64,000 nt of DNA, taken from the NCBI RefSeq assembly GCF_001540865.1, contig NC_033622.1:17214089-17278088 (forward strand), in the 5' to 3' direction. The notes below the pieces were generated by a model. That model was not told the DNA's origin. It did no database searches and was given only the letters and a program-made list of their open reading frames with translations. The DNA is from Ananas comosus. Taxonomy: Eukaryota; Streptophyta; Magnoliopsida; Poales; Bromeliaceae. Below are positions 36,907-49,644 of the stretch, one piece after another. The translations under genes were made by a program, and so were the position numbers. How positions within the stretch are numbered: the first letter of the stretch is position 1; every line of letters begins with the position of its first letter.

Positions 36907-37727
36907 NATTACACCATTACACCATTACCATTACACTATTACACCATTACACCATTACCAATACACCATTACACCATTTACGCCATTACACCATTACACC
37001 ATTTGCCGACGGAGAAGAACACGCGCGAGTCTTTTTCATTTTCTTCTTCTTTTTCATTTTCTTTTTCTTCCTTCTGCGGAGGACCTCGACTCTCTCGATC
37101 TCCGCTGACGGGGGCACCCCTTCCGCCGCCGCCTCGGCGGCGCGCGGCGGCACCGATGGCGTCGTCGGACAAGGAGACGTTTTACACGCCGCAGCGCTCG
37201 GCGGAGTCGGCGTACAGCGACAGCCCCAGCAACCCCATCTCGCGGCGGTGGTGTCGAAAGCTCGTCGGCGATGGTGAGGGAGCTGCTCGAGGTGGTGCTC
37301 GCGCTGTTGAGCTCGGGCTTGGCCGCCGCCGACCTGCGCTGGTCGACGAGGCCGCGCAGGCCGCGGGCTGCGAAGAGCGGAGAAGCCGCGAAGCTCGGGG
37401 CCAGCTCCGCCACCACCGCCGCGTTGCTCCGCCGCAGCCACTCATTCTCCTCCACCAATGCCGTTGCTCCTCCTACGTTGGTGGCGGCGGCGGAGGCGGT
37501 AGGGGTGGGGCCGAGGACGAGGAGGCGAGGAGGAGAGGGGGAGTCGGTCTAGGGCTGGGGGTCCGCGGCGACGGGATCGAAGAAAGGAGAGAGAAAAAAA
37601 AGAGGAGAGAGAAAAATATATAAGGGTATTTTGGTCAGTTTGCTGAAAAAGTGGACCGAATCTGCAAAAACGAAAAAGGTGGCCCGATTTTGCAAAAACC
37701 CAAAATAAGTGGATTTTTTATACAAAT
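36245..37727. mobile_element. Long-TIR element with GC-rich gene-like cargo (Pack-MULE candidate)
   Basis: ATTTGCATAAAAAATTTACT then TTATTTTGGGCTTTTGC and CCACCTTTTTCGTTTTTGCA on the left are mirrored at 37615-37727 (TGCAAAAACGAAAAAGGTGG, CCAAAATAAGTGGATTTTTT). The inverted repeats run about 110 bp, continuing into CT-rich sequence. The interior 37020-37560 is strongly GC-rich and keeps open frames on both strands, the profile of captured host exon sequence. Two N characters (36412, 36907) and a duplicated 75-bp segment make the interior order uncertain. No transposase is visible and no clean 9-bp duplication was found. Confidence 0.6.
36908..37003. repeat. (ACCATT)-type minisatellite
   Basis: About fourteen imperfect ACACCATT / ACCATT units directly after the N. 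Confidence 0.85.
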
Positions 37728-37734
37728 ACCACTT

Positions 37735-38640
37735 TAATCTGTCACGCCCCGGAGTCCCTTTTAGTTTAAAACATAACGGAAAAGTGTCTGAATTTTTTTT
37801 TTTAAAAAATCTGACCCCAGAGTATGTCAGATCCGCCACAAACACAAGGAATCCACTGTGCACACGGACAGAGTCTTTCCTGTATTTGCACGGCGTCGCA
37901 CAAGTACAAGAAGCAATCCAGATACAACCACAACCAAATGAACATACAAGTAACCAACAATTATATATTCATACACCATTCACATCACAGGTTCACATTT
38001 ATATATTCAATATTTAAATATAAATTCACATCTATCAGTTAAAATGTTTCCAACTCAGAAACAGATTTTAAAATACTAAGATACAAAATCTACAGAAATT
38101 TTTTTGAAAACTGTTCCCGTGTATATACACGACCGGCCCATTCCTGGATTCCAATCAATCCCACCCGTTGCGTGTGTAAAATAAATCGAAATCGTAGAAT
38201 TAACTAGCTGGTCCGATGATATTTATTGTTTCTAGAAGGGGCTGCAGTTCTAGATAAATCTAACTGGTCAAATAGACTCGCCCAATCGGTAATTACCTAC
38301 AAGATCTAGCGATCAGCTATGGGCGACGCTAAGGCAACAGATGGAGGAGCAACAGAAGATGAACGTCCTCGCCTCGTTTCCGGCTATGTGGTGCTCAATT
38401 AGGATTTAAAGAAATAGCATCATCTTTAAGAATACAATCTTGATTTTTTCTCAAAAAGAGGTCAATATGAGCTCAAACCCACTTCGAGTATATAAGAATA
38501 TCGGTATTACGCTGAGCTCATGGGGTGAATCTCGACGGTAATGGAACTCTCTTTGTTCTCAGTTTCTTTTAGCTTCCATCTTTTTTGACTTTGCATTTTT
38601 CTTTTATTTTTTATGTTCTCATGTGTTTCAAGGCTTTGTT
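37735..38640. other. Intergenic, no gene
   Basis: Begins with CTGTCACGCCCCGGAGTCCC, a sequence of repetitive appearance often seen in plant retroelement debris, but I cannot assign it. Nothing coding is supported. Confidence 0.4.
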
Positions 38641-38650
38641 TTTTTTTTTT

Positions 38651-38795
38651 TAGAGATAGGTAGCATGCGTCCGTTTTGTTTATTTTTTAAAAAAATAAAT
38701 TTAGCTGAAAATGTGAATCAACTAGAATTCAAATTTGAGACCTAGCTCGGATATCAATCACCAAATTCTTTACTGCTTGTCATCTCATGCAGTAA
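38651..38795 (-). mobile_element. tRNA-derived SINE, copy 4, diverged
   Basis: In minus orientation it matches the family in the GATTCACATTTTCAGCTAAA segment and the tail (CATGCTACCTATCTCTAAAA). The head is degraded (B box AATTTGAATTC). No clear target-site duplication remains, so it is older. Confidence 0.65.
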
Positions 38796-39384
38796 TAAAT
38801 GAGACGGATGACTTGCCACCTTTCTCCCTTAAAGGAAAAGGAAAAGAAAAGAGTGATCAAACTAAAAAGATCTATAGATTTGCGTCATTCTACAATCCAT
38901 GATTTTGAGCTTAGTCCACCTGATTTAATTGGAGAAGTCAGACAGGCACTCTACTTCATTAATGCGAGCACAACTACCAAATTTATTAACAAAGAAAGCA
39001 ATGTAATTTGAAAAATCCTCGCATGTTGAGCGTCCATTCTGTTTGCTCTCTAATTCCAGTTAGAAGGGGGAAAGAAAAAAAAAAAAAATCTCTCAGTAGA
39101 CAATTAATTCGTAGCTTCGTCATATTTATATTGAATCTCCACTTGAGAAAAGATCAATTCCAGCATAAACTGGTAACTCACAAACGTATGCATCTCCTAA
39201 TTTTCAAATTTTTAATATTACTTTTCAGAGGGAAAGCACGTTTGATTAGTAGAAAATAACGGATCATTAGAGGGGACGGTAAGATAACTGCCGTCACATT
39301 TCAGCTAATACTAGTTTGAATAGATGTTATATATAATGGTGTAGTCTTGTTCGTTGAATATATATATATACACTCCCAGTTATT

Positions 39385-41888
39385 TTAGGGAAGATGACCT
39401 TGTGTGTAGAGCGATTGAATGCAATCATCAAACATCTCCTCTATCCCTTTGAACTTGAAGCCCATATACTGTAACTTTGATGTATCGAACTTATAATCCT
39501 GCTTCCCGTAGTGAGCCTCAAACCTGCACAGCCATTTATTTTTTGCCTATTACTTTCAGTTAAAATTATATTTTTGCTACTGTTAAATGAACACTTTCAC
39601 TGAAAAATGAAAAAGAAAAAAAAAATTGTAAAGCTTGTCTATATAATTTAATTAGTACTAATCAGTGGTCTTTAGTTAAAACTCGGACGGACGGCCATTT
39701 AGAATTGAGGGAGTTATATAATTAAAGTTAGGATCTATGGGCCGAAATGTACATAGAGGGGAATCTCGAAATACAAAAGCGACACAAATCCGTCCATTAT
39801 GGAAGTTTAAGCGATTACTTGGTCTGCTCTGTACCTTGCTGGGATTGGAAAGAAGGGATATCTTTTGGCAAGCAAGGCGGCTAATTCGTGATTATCAAGG
39901 ACGGTGGAGCTACAGAGATATCTTCCTCTGGCACTGCCAGTCTCGTACACTAGAATGTGGCAGCGTGCGACATCATCGATGTGAACATACCCCATTCTGC
40001 CGTACCATGAGAATCTCTCCGCCTCTCCTGCGGAATTTGTATTTCATGCCAAACTCTTTAGTCACGTACTGCGCACATGAAAGCTGTTAAATTCCTTGTT
40101 AATTCTATATATATATGTTTTCACCGTCTGTGTTACGCACGGAATTAATAGCTACCTTCAGCTTAGAAATAAAAATACTAATAATAATAATAATAATAAT
40201 AAATTTGAAGGATGCTATTTGTTGAAATCGAAATACCTTTAAGCAAGCCCAGGACGTGTGAAGCTGTGAAACATAACTGGCGAGGTAAGCTAGGCCCAAC
40301 CACAAACGACGGAAGAACAGTTACTAGGTCCATGTTGTTCTCCCGAGCAAATTCCCACGCTGCTTTCTCTGCTAACATCTTCGCCAACGCATACCACAAC
40401 TTGGGCATATTACCACAAAAAGAAAATAATCTTATAAGCACTAATATTCACAGGGGTTGGGGGTTCAACTCAGAGGCTGTTTAGTTGCATATAGTTGCAA
40501 TTGCACCATAGTTGTAACTGCATATAAATTTGATGTTTGTTTAATATATTTAACTGCAACTGCTATAATAAAAACTGTAGGAAGAGGTTCAACTGTAGCA
40601 GTTGAAACTACGCCCAAATTGGCCGTAGTTCTAACTATAACAGTTGGAGAGAATAACTTTAAACAAAAGATAACCTTACGTACCTCTTTAAATATTTTTT
40701 AAACAAAAAATAATTTTTTTTACATTAAAGGTAATCTCATCATCATATATATATAATAATAAAATTTAAAAAATATTTTCTCAACTGCATGCAATCAAAC
40801 TAATTATTTATAGTTGCAGCACTTTCTACTACCTCCAATTAAATATAATGCATATAGTTTTAACTACTACATTTCCGACTGCATACATCTTCAACTATAC
40901 TGTATTAATAATTATATCTAACCAAATGGCTCTTTACTGTAGTAAACAACAGCTAGCTCTGCAGTTTTTATGGTATTGTGAATTACCTGGAGCTTCTCGC
41001 AGAGTTCCACAGAGCTCCACGATGTCTCATCCAATGGCAAATTAGGGTCTATATCATCTCTCGTCCTCACTGTTGACGATGATGATGTAAGAACAACCCT
41101 TTTGAGAAATGGATTCTTTTTGCAGGATCTTAACAAGTTTAGTGTACCAGTAATGGCAGGATCCAAGATTTCAACCTGCCATGAGAAAATTTGAACATCT
41201 AGAGAAACTGGAAATATTCTTGTTATATGCTCAGTAGTACCATATCCTAGGATGAGCTGAAAATAATATTAGGCATCTAAAGCTTAGCTACTTGTTTTGG
41301 GTAACTTGAGCTAGAAGTTTTCGGATCTTTGCGTCGGCCTAATTTTGTTGAATCATGTCAAGTCAAGGATATCTTGATCTATCAAAGGTAAAGGGAATTT
41401 CGAAGCAAACAAAATGATAACCACATTAACATTTTCTGTACAAATTTTTCTCAAAAAAAAAAAAAAAACATTTTCTGTACAAATGCTAACCGCATTCACT
41501 AAACATGCTACGTAGCAAAAAATGCAAAACCATTAGTGCATGTACGTATTTTTTTTCTCATCTCATAAATTAATAAACTATATCAAAAAAGAAAATAAAA
41601 TCGCTGCGTGTTTTATATATGGTAGGGGGAAAAAGACAAACACATATAGTGTGTAAAGTGGCATGCCTTAGGATCCGATCCGGCCACATAGACGGGAGAT
41701 GCAGTGTGGAAGACTCCCTCACAACCCATTACAGCGTTGTCAAAGCTTCCATCTTCCATGAGATCGGCTTTCACCAGCCGAAGCCTCTCCCTTGCTCCTT
41801 CCAACTCCCAAAGGTGTGCCAATTTCTTGCCATCTCCTATAGAGTAGTATGTACAAATTCTATAGTCTCATATTATTCCCGTCAAAAC

Positions 41889-41928
<40 letters not shown>

Positions 41929-42121
41929 CGACGACGACAGCAACAACAATAGAGAAATACGGAGTCGTAAATTAATTAATATTCATGCATATGCCTGGGT
42001 CTCTCACTGTTCCCGTCACATAATATCCAGACTCGAGGAGTCGCCTAATAAGCCAAGAAGCAACAAAACCGGCAGCACCCGTCACGCACACTTTTCCTTT
42101 GGTGGCGGAAAATTTCTCCAT
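39385..42121 (-). CDS. NADPH-dependent cinnamoyl-CoA-reductase-like / phenylacetaldehyde-reductase-like SDR
   Basis: Six exons (5' to 3'): 42121-41995, 41836-41667, 41175-40987, 40399-40237, 40027-39835, 39523-39385; 981 bp, 326 aa, phases consistent. An N-terminal Rossmann glycine motif [10 protein letters not shown] (13-22), the HTASPV segment, LTSSSSTVR, and the catalytic YxxxK (Tyr165, Lys169 in LWYALAK) place it in the extended SDR group with dihydroflavonol reductases and CCRs. True CCRs have NWYCYGK; this has LWYALAK, so monolignol CCR activity is not indicated. An aldehyde or ketone reductase role is more likely. [10 protein letters not shown] and the C-terminal [13 protein letters not shown] block are typical. 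The ATG was chosen because the family starts just before the glycine motif. Introns 1 and 2 use GC instead of GT at the donor (41994-41993, 41666-41665); the alternatives break the frame. Intron 3 carries a MITE. Confidence 0.93.
40179..40201. repeat. (AAT)n microsatellite in reductase intron 4
   Basis: About eight AAT units; a similar tract occurs in intron 1. Confidence 0.85.
40467..40934. mobile_element. MITE in reductase intron 3
   Basis: The left GAGGCTGTTTAGTTGCATATAG and the right TATATCTAACCAAATGGCTC are imperfect inverted ends. The interior is rich in GTTGCAACTGC-like palindromic units, with no ORF. I could not find a clean duplication, so the exact borders are approximate. Confidence 0.55.
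41889..41927. repeat. (AAT)n microsatellite in reductase intron 1
   Basis: About thirteen AAT units followed by GACGACGAC, inside the short intron 1. Confidence 0.88.
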
Positions 42122-42299
42122 TCTATCCAAGCGTACCCTCGCGAAACTTCGGATGCTAATTAAGGAGCTTTCATATATGCGTGAATACACCAAATCTTTA
42201 GATCGAATTAGCTTAAATACTAGCAAGACAGGTAGGTCATTCGTTTTACGTGGTGAAGACAAATACAAAGATTGGTGGAGAGTACGTAGACCAGAGATC

Positions 42300-42830
42300 T
42301 AGCATGTACGTCGTACAGTAGTTGGTAAAGTGTAGTTGAGGGTATTTAAAATAGTTTTAAACTTCAGAAATAGTTGGCAAAGTTGCGATCGAGTTCTAAT
42401 TGTACGGTTCCTGGGTAACATTTCATCTGAGAGGAGATGGTCTCCCTATAAAAAATTCTGTGAGAAAAATTTGTTGTGTCATAATGACTATTAACTAATA
42501 AAACAGAGATCATGAAAGAGCGAAGAAATGGAGAGGGAAGAGGGAAGGGGTGGGAAAGAAATTTAAAATTAATTATTAAGCACTAAATTATTGTACTAAG
42601 AGCTTAACTTTTTAGGAAAAGACAGTTGCCTAAGATTATATTAGAAGGTCCTTAAGAATTCATAAATATGTCACTAGTCTACATGGTAATTGGTCGGTTA
42701 AACATGGAATAATTAAATATAAAACAATTACATCTAATATTTATGTTTTATCACAGGGGAAAAAATTAAGAGGTTCTGATTTCAGAAAAAATTCTCTTAG
42801 CAAGATATAAAAATAAGAAAGGAGATGTTT
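42300..42830. other. Upstream region of the reductase gene
   Basis: AT-rich, no ORF supported. The promoter should lie at its left edge, but no clear TATA box was singled out. Confidence 0.4.
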
Positions 42831-42835
42831 TTTTA

Positions 42836-43215
42836 GATTTTTTATTTTTGAGAGAAGAATAGACACGCTGCCCGCTTCATTCATCAAAAATATGAATTAA
42901 ACTACAAAAGGGCCTGAGAAAAGAAAAATTAACAAAAAAAAATCAGCAATTAAAAGGAACAAAAATAAAATCGAACATAAGAAGAAGCCCGAACAAAACG
43001 AACCGGATCACTTTATGACAAGAGTCGTCTGTCACCGGACGCCACCTCCCACTGCCTTGCCAGAGCACTAATCCTACCAACTGCCATCAGAGGATCAGCA
43101 TTGAGACCCTTGAAAATCACTTTATTTTCTTCCGTCCAAATAATCCCATCTGCAGTGCTGCTAACTTGCATAATCTCAACGATCCTTCCCAAGCTGGTCC
43201 TCACCATGACGTCAT
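42836..43215 (-). mobile_element. 3' fragment of a non-LTR (LINE) retrotransposon
   Basis: A minus-strand frame at 43222-43013 ends a LINE-like polyprotein. It has IIWTEENKVIFKGLNADPLM, reminiscent of the C-terminal region ("W..RN..IF") of plant LINE ORF2 proteins. After the stop comes a ~140-bp 3'UTR ending with TGAATGAAGCGGGCAGCGTG, then CTCTC and A-rich sequence. This tail matches the SINE 3' tail in the window. The 5' part is missing, as expected for truncated retroposition. Confidence 0.65.
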
Positions 43216-45067
43216 TTCCCAAACTTCACTGACATCGTCTCCAAATAACTGTTCTATTCTCCCACTCCAAACATTACCAAAATAAAAATCTTTGGTGGAT
43301 GAGTGATCTAATGTCTGAAATGAGGACCCGCAGAGTAAGCCATTCCGACTACTACCTCCCTTAATTCACAGGATCTAGAATTAGGATCGGCAAAGTACAC
43401 TGCTTTTCGTTTACAACTGAAATGTCGGTGAGTTTGCTAGGATCTTTCTTTTCTTCTTATAATTTGTCGAATAAAATAGATAAAAATACTTTATGCTGTA
43501 GTGGCAGATTATTATATTATAATAATTTATAACTAAAGACCGGCCGCATACATTTAAACCTTCAATAAATTTTGTTTCTTTTCGTTTTAACCTTGTCTTC
43601 TTTTTCTTTTTTTTTGTTAATATCCAGTTTTGTCATGTGACAATTTTTTTATAAGAATCGAATTAATGCAATCTCTACTACATTGTAAAATGCATTTTTA
43701 AAATTTTGAATTTAAAATTTTATTTATTGAATGTGTCCTATAATATTTATAAAGACTATATAGAAATATTATTAATTTTATACTCTTATTTCTTATAAAA
43801 AATTTGTAAATTGTGTTTTCTTTTATATCATTAATTTCAAAGTTATTTGAAGTAACTGATGATTTTCTAAATTAATATTTTATATATATTAATTTTTAAA
43901 GTATTGTGATAACACCAATCAAAATAAAATTTGATTTTATAACTATAAAACCATATGGCGGCCCCCTCAAACTATAGGGTATATTTTCAAAAAACTCCGT
44001 CAACTTTCATTTTTTATTAATTTTTTAAAATTTCAATTTTTAATTAAATTAGTATAATTATTTTAGCTAAAAAATTCAATTAAATTTATTAGTTCTATTA
44101 GCTATACTAGCTAATTGCATCTGTCTGAAATAAGTTTAAAAATTTAGTTATAAAGTTAAAGTTTAAGGACGTATTTCAGGTTTGCAAATTGGTGAGGGTT
44201 GTTGAAAGGGAAGAAACTATTCCACCTCTATTTTACATACCACCTAGTATTTCACTATTAATCCTTTAAAATTAAAATAGTATTTTGATAGATAGGATTT
44301 ATTAAATTTAAATAACTTATGTATAGAAAAAGATATGTATAATGTTTAAATAACTTACACATACAAAAAGAACTTTATATTATAGAAGCTTGTATTTATG
44401 CATCAGTAGTTTCAAAATTCAACACAAAATAATTCATTATTATTTTAATTTGTAAAAAAATTAATATTCAAAATATTTTATATTTAATTATAAGCTTTTA
44501 ATATTATAAAGTATATTGAATTAATAAATTATGGTTTTGAGATATCTATTATATATATTTATATATGTATGTGCATAAATCTACTAATATGCCACATGCT
44601 GCCGATAATAATTTTCAGAAAAGAAAGAGGAGAAAAAATCACTGCTTGCACGCAACGTATGTAGAGTCTGCATAAATTGTACTTTATTATATTAAATGAT
44701 TGATATTTAAAAACTTAAATTTAATTATATATACATGATCAAGATTATCTAAAAAATTTAAACTATATTTAATAAATTATTTTTTTAAAAAAATTATTAT
44801 AAATTTTATTTTAGATATTTTTTTGAGAGAGAGAATTTTTATTTTAGATATGATAGTGTAAGCATGCCTACGCATCCTGTGCGAAGAAAGAAAATCTCGC
44901 CGTAGGCACGAAATGCCGAGCCAGTATCTGAGATTCGGATGGACTAGCGATCGCGGGATTGAGGTTCGGGTTGGATCCACGTCCAAAGGAAGGTTTGGTC
45001 CGAAAACCTGCTTGCTTGGCTTCAGCAGTCCGGATGGGGTTGCATCGCTTCCATAGTTCCATCCAAA
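43216..45067. other. AT-rich intergenic region
   Basis: Nothing coding seen. The last ~200 bases before the UPF0047 gene are GC-rich and likely include its promoter and leader. Confidence 0.5.
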
Positions 45068-48000
45068 ATGCAAGTTGCAGCAGGGTCGTCGGCCCTCTTC
45101 TCCGCCGCCAAACCCCCATCATCGCTTCGTCGCGCGAGAGTGAGGCTGACGTCGTCGCAGTACACCCCCGCATCCGCCCCGACCTCCAAATCGAAGGAGT
45201 CGTCCATGGCCGCCAAGTGGGCTCAGAAGACCGTCGTCATCCCTCCCCAGCGTCGCGGCTGTCATCTCGTTACTTCCAACGTTTGTCACCGGGCGCTCCT
45301 CTTTTCTACTTTGCAGACAATACAACTACTAATAATAATAATAATAATTCCTCTTCTAACTAATGCTATGCTCGCTGGCGATTCGATTTTTATCAGATAC
45401 TGAGGGAGATCGAGCAGGACCTCTCGGGCTTCAAATGCGGACTGGCTCATCTTTTCTGTAAGTGCCCATCTTGTTTTCTGTATGTATGTAAGTTTTAATT
45501 GAACAGCTCAGATGGATTGGGGCTGGGGAGTCCCTCTGAGATCATACTGCGTTTACAGTGCAGCATACAAGCGCCTCCTTGACCATAAACGAGAATTACG
45601 ACGCGGATGTTCAGGATGACACTGAAACCTTTCTCAACCGGATCGTCCCTGAGGTAATGGAATCGACACCCTTTTTTGTTCTTCTTTCTACATTATTAGA
45701 TTGTTAATGACATATGATAAAAAGCTCCTTTTTTTGTGCTCTTATATGTCTGCAGGGCCGATCTGCACCCTGGAAGCACACATTGGAAGGTTAGGGACGT
45801 TGTAAATCCCTTTGTTATGTGGTCTATTTTTTTTTTTTTTAACTTTTTTTATACATGCTAATTTTGATTCGACTACTTTTTAGACATAATCATTCTTTTC
45901 CTTGAACTCATTTATTATGTTCTGCTCATCAATTGATGCTTATTTTTCTTTATCTTGGTTTTTTGTTTGTCTAAATGCTTCTTTCTGTAATGCGAACTAC
46001 ACAATAGCAGTCTGGATATTTTGCATGAAACACATATATTCAACAATAGTAGTATTTTTTTTAGCTGTTCCAATCCATCATATTTTAATTAGTACATAAG
46101 CTACAGTATATAGCATAGATGTTAAACTTGGCGACAGTATAAAGATTGGCTATATGTGCCCTCATACTACACTTTTTTTTCGCTACACTATTACAAGCAC
46201 TGGATTTTATCATCAACTCTTTAAACTTGTAGTTGGAAGGTGGCGTACTGTTTTGCCAGGATATTAGATGTTCTGGAATCATTTGATTGTAGGGTGGACG
46301 ATATGTCAATTTTTTATTGCTAGTTGCATAATAAGCAAAAGAGAAAAAGTGAGACTGCATCATCATGAAGAATTAAGAGGGTGCCGATGATAGGACTTTG
46401 GTCTGTCTCCCTTTTTGATCCTATCAACACACGTCTCTCGCAAGTATTTGTGTTTGCTAACTTTTGAACATTATAAAAAGTGAGACTACCTTACCACAAA
46501 GACACAAAGACTTAAGAGGATGCTGACAATAGACTTTGCTATGTCATAATTGGCACTTTTTTTATGTTTTGGTAGCTTCCCTTGTGTGATCCTAGCTGCA
46601 TAGGTCTCATCAGTATTGGTATTTGCCAAATTCTGAACATTATTTCCGGGGAGAGGCGCTGAAAGCTACTGTTCTTTCTGCTTAAAAGCTTCATATTTGG
46701 CAGTGAGCAGTAAAAGTTCCAAACTGGTAGTTATATCCGTCACATTAGGCTTTTGTATATTTGTAATATGGTTATGCTGGATTTAGTAGTTCTTCTGAAT
46801 TTCTATGGAAGTTTCTCTTGGAATTATGTGAGGTCATTATTTTCATCTCTTGCATTCAAAGCGCGTTAGGGTGATGAATTGTTTTCTACAATTTTAGAAT
46901 TCGTCACTACGGATAACAAAGAGACCTTCTCTTTTGTTCCTCTCTTGAAAGTCCAACAATTGATAGATGCTAGTAGATTATTCATCGTCTGTTAGAAGTA
47001 ATTGATTCTTCCAATCCATTCAAAGGGTGACCTTCTGTTTAATTGCTGTTATAGATCAGGCTAAGCCTGGCATGTTTTAGTTCCAAAGGCTTGGAATAGC
47101 CTAGAACCCATTCACTTATCTTTTGCCATAGCCCAACTAGATCTAGGTTTTATGCCAGATCAAGGTGGGTTGAGCTGCAAAGGTTTTAAATGTTGTTCGA
47201 CCCAAAATTTTCAAGTGTTTTCTGCTTATATCAAGCCAGGGTTACTAAAACTGGCCAAAGCTTGATACTTTTCAGATAAAGTAGACAGAGCAGTCTGCTT
47301 GCTATTTCAACTTGTCTTTTCTATGCCCTACGTCTTGCATATTGGTGTTCAATTTTGCATTGTGATTTATGGATGTAATTTTGTTTTTGCTGTTTTTTAT
47401 TGTTTTTTGTCGATTCTTTGGTTGCCCAATTATTCTGCTTCAAATGTTGTGGTTTAAACTATCTATGAAATTTTAGTTTATTCCTTTTCTTTCTTCGATT
47501 CGCTCCCTAAAACCATTGTACAGGACCTGATGGACTTTCTGTGGGCTTCACGGCCTTGAACTTCTGTTTCACTTAATAGTTGGGTTATCATTTTGCAGGA
47601 CCTGATGATATGCCAGCACATATCAAATCATCAATATTCGGTTGTTCCCTTATGTATGTATTGTGTTTTTTTTTCCTTTCGCAATATGCAATTATTTTCA
47701 CAATCTTCAACTAGTAGGAATGCCCTCTTCAGGATTCCGATTACTGATGGCCATCTCAACATGGGCACCTGGCAGGTGATGAAATATTTGTTATCTTGTT
47801 TACCAAATGAAATGTGCTTTGCATGCTGCCTTTTTGTTTTTGTTTTACCTAATACCACTTTAAGAATGAACTTCTAATAGTCTAGTTGTTGTTTTGTTAG
47901 AGACTTTGTATGCGGTTTTTGTTCACGAATAGAGAAAAGAACTTGAGTAATTGCATCTTCTTTGTTTCCTTGCTTAGGAAAAGAAAAGTTTTCAAACAAA

Positions 48001-48331
48001 AAGACTGATGGAAGTAAAGAATAATATTCCTAGTTTTCTAACCGAATCAATAGTTGATGGCAACCTATGTCTGTGATTGACATAAATGATAAAGGAGCAA
48101 CCTTAGGAAATATATTTAAGAACAAATAACAATACCAACCATACCTGGTACCTATGGCCTTCGGTTAGAAACAGCAGTTACAGCACAATATAGTTTTCTG
48201 TTTCAAAGCAACCATGGAATGTTCTTATTATCTTGTACTTTGTGTTTCTCTTTGTTCAGGGAATATGGCTGTGTGAGCATCGTGACCATGCTACTGCTCG
48301 CAAGATTGTCATTACTCTTAATGGGATATAG
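45068..48331 (+). CDS. UPF0047 / YjbQ family protein, probably plastid-targeted
   Basis: Seven exons: 45068-45280, 45397-45457, 45559-45653, 45756-45789, 47599-47653, 47733-47775, 48260-48331; 573 bp, 190 aa, all GT-AG, phases consistent. Residues 1-46 are Ser/Ala/Arg-rich with almost no acids, fitting a chloroplast transit peptide. The second Met (codon 47, 45206) would give the bare ~144-aa bacterial-length protein. Family blocks: [67 protein letters not shown] and a C-terminal WLCEHR. Bacterial YjbQ-type proteins have been reported to have weak thiamine-phosphate synthase activity; the plant role is not established. A decoy acceptor with the same start (CAGGACCTGATG) as exon 5 lies at 47522-47533. 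The gene is complete. Confidence 0.93.
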
Positions 48332-49640
48332 GTTCTACTACAGTTTTGAAAATGAAAATTAACCATCACACAACAATCCGGTATTTTGTATTTAAATTAG
48401 GGCTGCTCTTTACCCTAATGTATTTATACTGTAAGCTTATTTGCTGTCTCTTTGTTGTGTGGTAAAAAAAGGGATTCAGTCTTGCATCTCGTGCCTAATC
48501 AAGTAATGTTGCACGTCAAAAGTGAAATCATACACTGCATATAGTATCCTAAAAGAGAAGGATACAGTCATACTGGGTTTCATTATGGAGATCTCAGTTT
48601 CGCAGATTGGTGGTGCTAACTCGTCCCGAGTGGGTAACAGCAGTTAGTGATCCAGTATGGTAGGCGATTCTACGCTTGACCAGAATCTTTCTATTTAACA
48701 TTGGGGTTATCATGTATAGAAGGCCACGTTAGCAACTGGTAATGCTAATTTTATCGCATTTGTATTTTTTAATATGAAAAACTTGAAAGTTGTCTAAACT
48801 TTTGAATTCGGTTCGATGTAAGAGCTATAGCTAACTTTGTAGGTGTACAAGTAGATTACTATGGCCGGTTGATTGGAAGTAAGGTCGTAAATCGGATCGG
48901 ATGGGTTCAAGAGGCAAAGTTTGGGCAGAATCGTGGCCTAGCATGGGGTGTTGCAGCCTTGTCAGCTCTAAACCCGTGGGCTATGTTGAGCCTTGAGCCT
49001 ACCCTTTAGTGTGACACGATATGGTCCGCAGCGGGCACGGGCCATGCCACGCCTAGGGGGCAAGGGCCATGCCATTCCTACGGGTCAAACCACAGTCCCG
49101 CGCAGGCAGGACCGAGGTCAGGATCACTTTTCCTAAGATCATAGCCTGGTGCCAGGCCTTTCTTCTAAGGGACTGCCTTAGCAGAAACAGCGAGCTAGGT
49201 ATTGGACAATAAAAATGATTGTTGGAGAAGACATTCTAGTCCAAGTATTCTAAATTTTAAATTTTTAATTTAAAAATTGTAACAAATTTAAAATAATTTA
49301 TATGTTAAAAATAATTTAACTGCTGAAAATTGTCTTTTATTTTTTTAATTTTAGGATATTTTTAAAACTTTTAAAAAAAAGGAGCATGCATCCAGCCAGC
49401 TCCGGTCGAAGCCAGGGGTTGTGCTCGGCTGCTGGCCCGGAAAGTTAGGTTGTGCCAAGCTGGGCCGTCATCTGGCCCATTTCGTCCCGCCCACGTTACA
49501 TCTCTAGTTGGAAAGGCGGGAAGAGCTATCATTCTCCTAAAAGCAGGCCTACAGCTGCATGATTTATCTTCCCGGATCTCCCTTCCCCTCTTCATTCTCA
49601 CTCCTCTGGTCTGTTACTTACCTGTGGACTTGATCGTCCA
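48332..49640. other. 3' flank and intergenic region
   Basis: No gene. 48890-49170 is GC-rich with repeated GGGCACGGGCCATGCCA-type text, looking like repeat-derived sequence. Confidence 0.45.
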
Positions 49641-49644
49641 CTAG

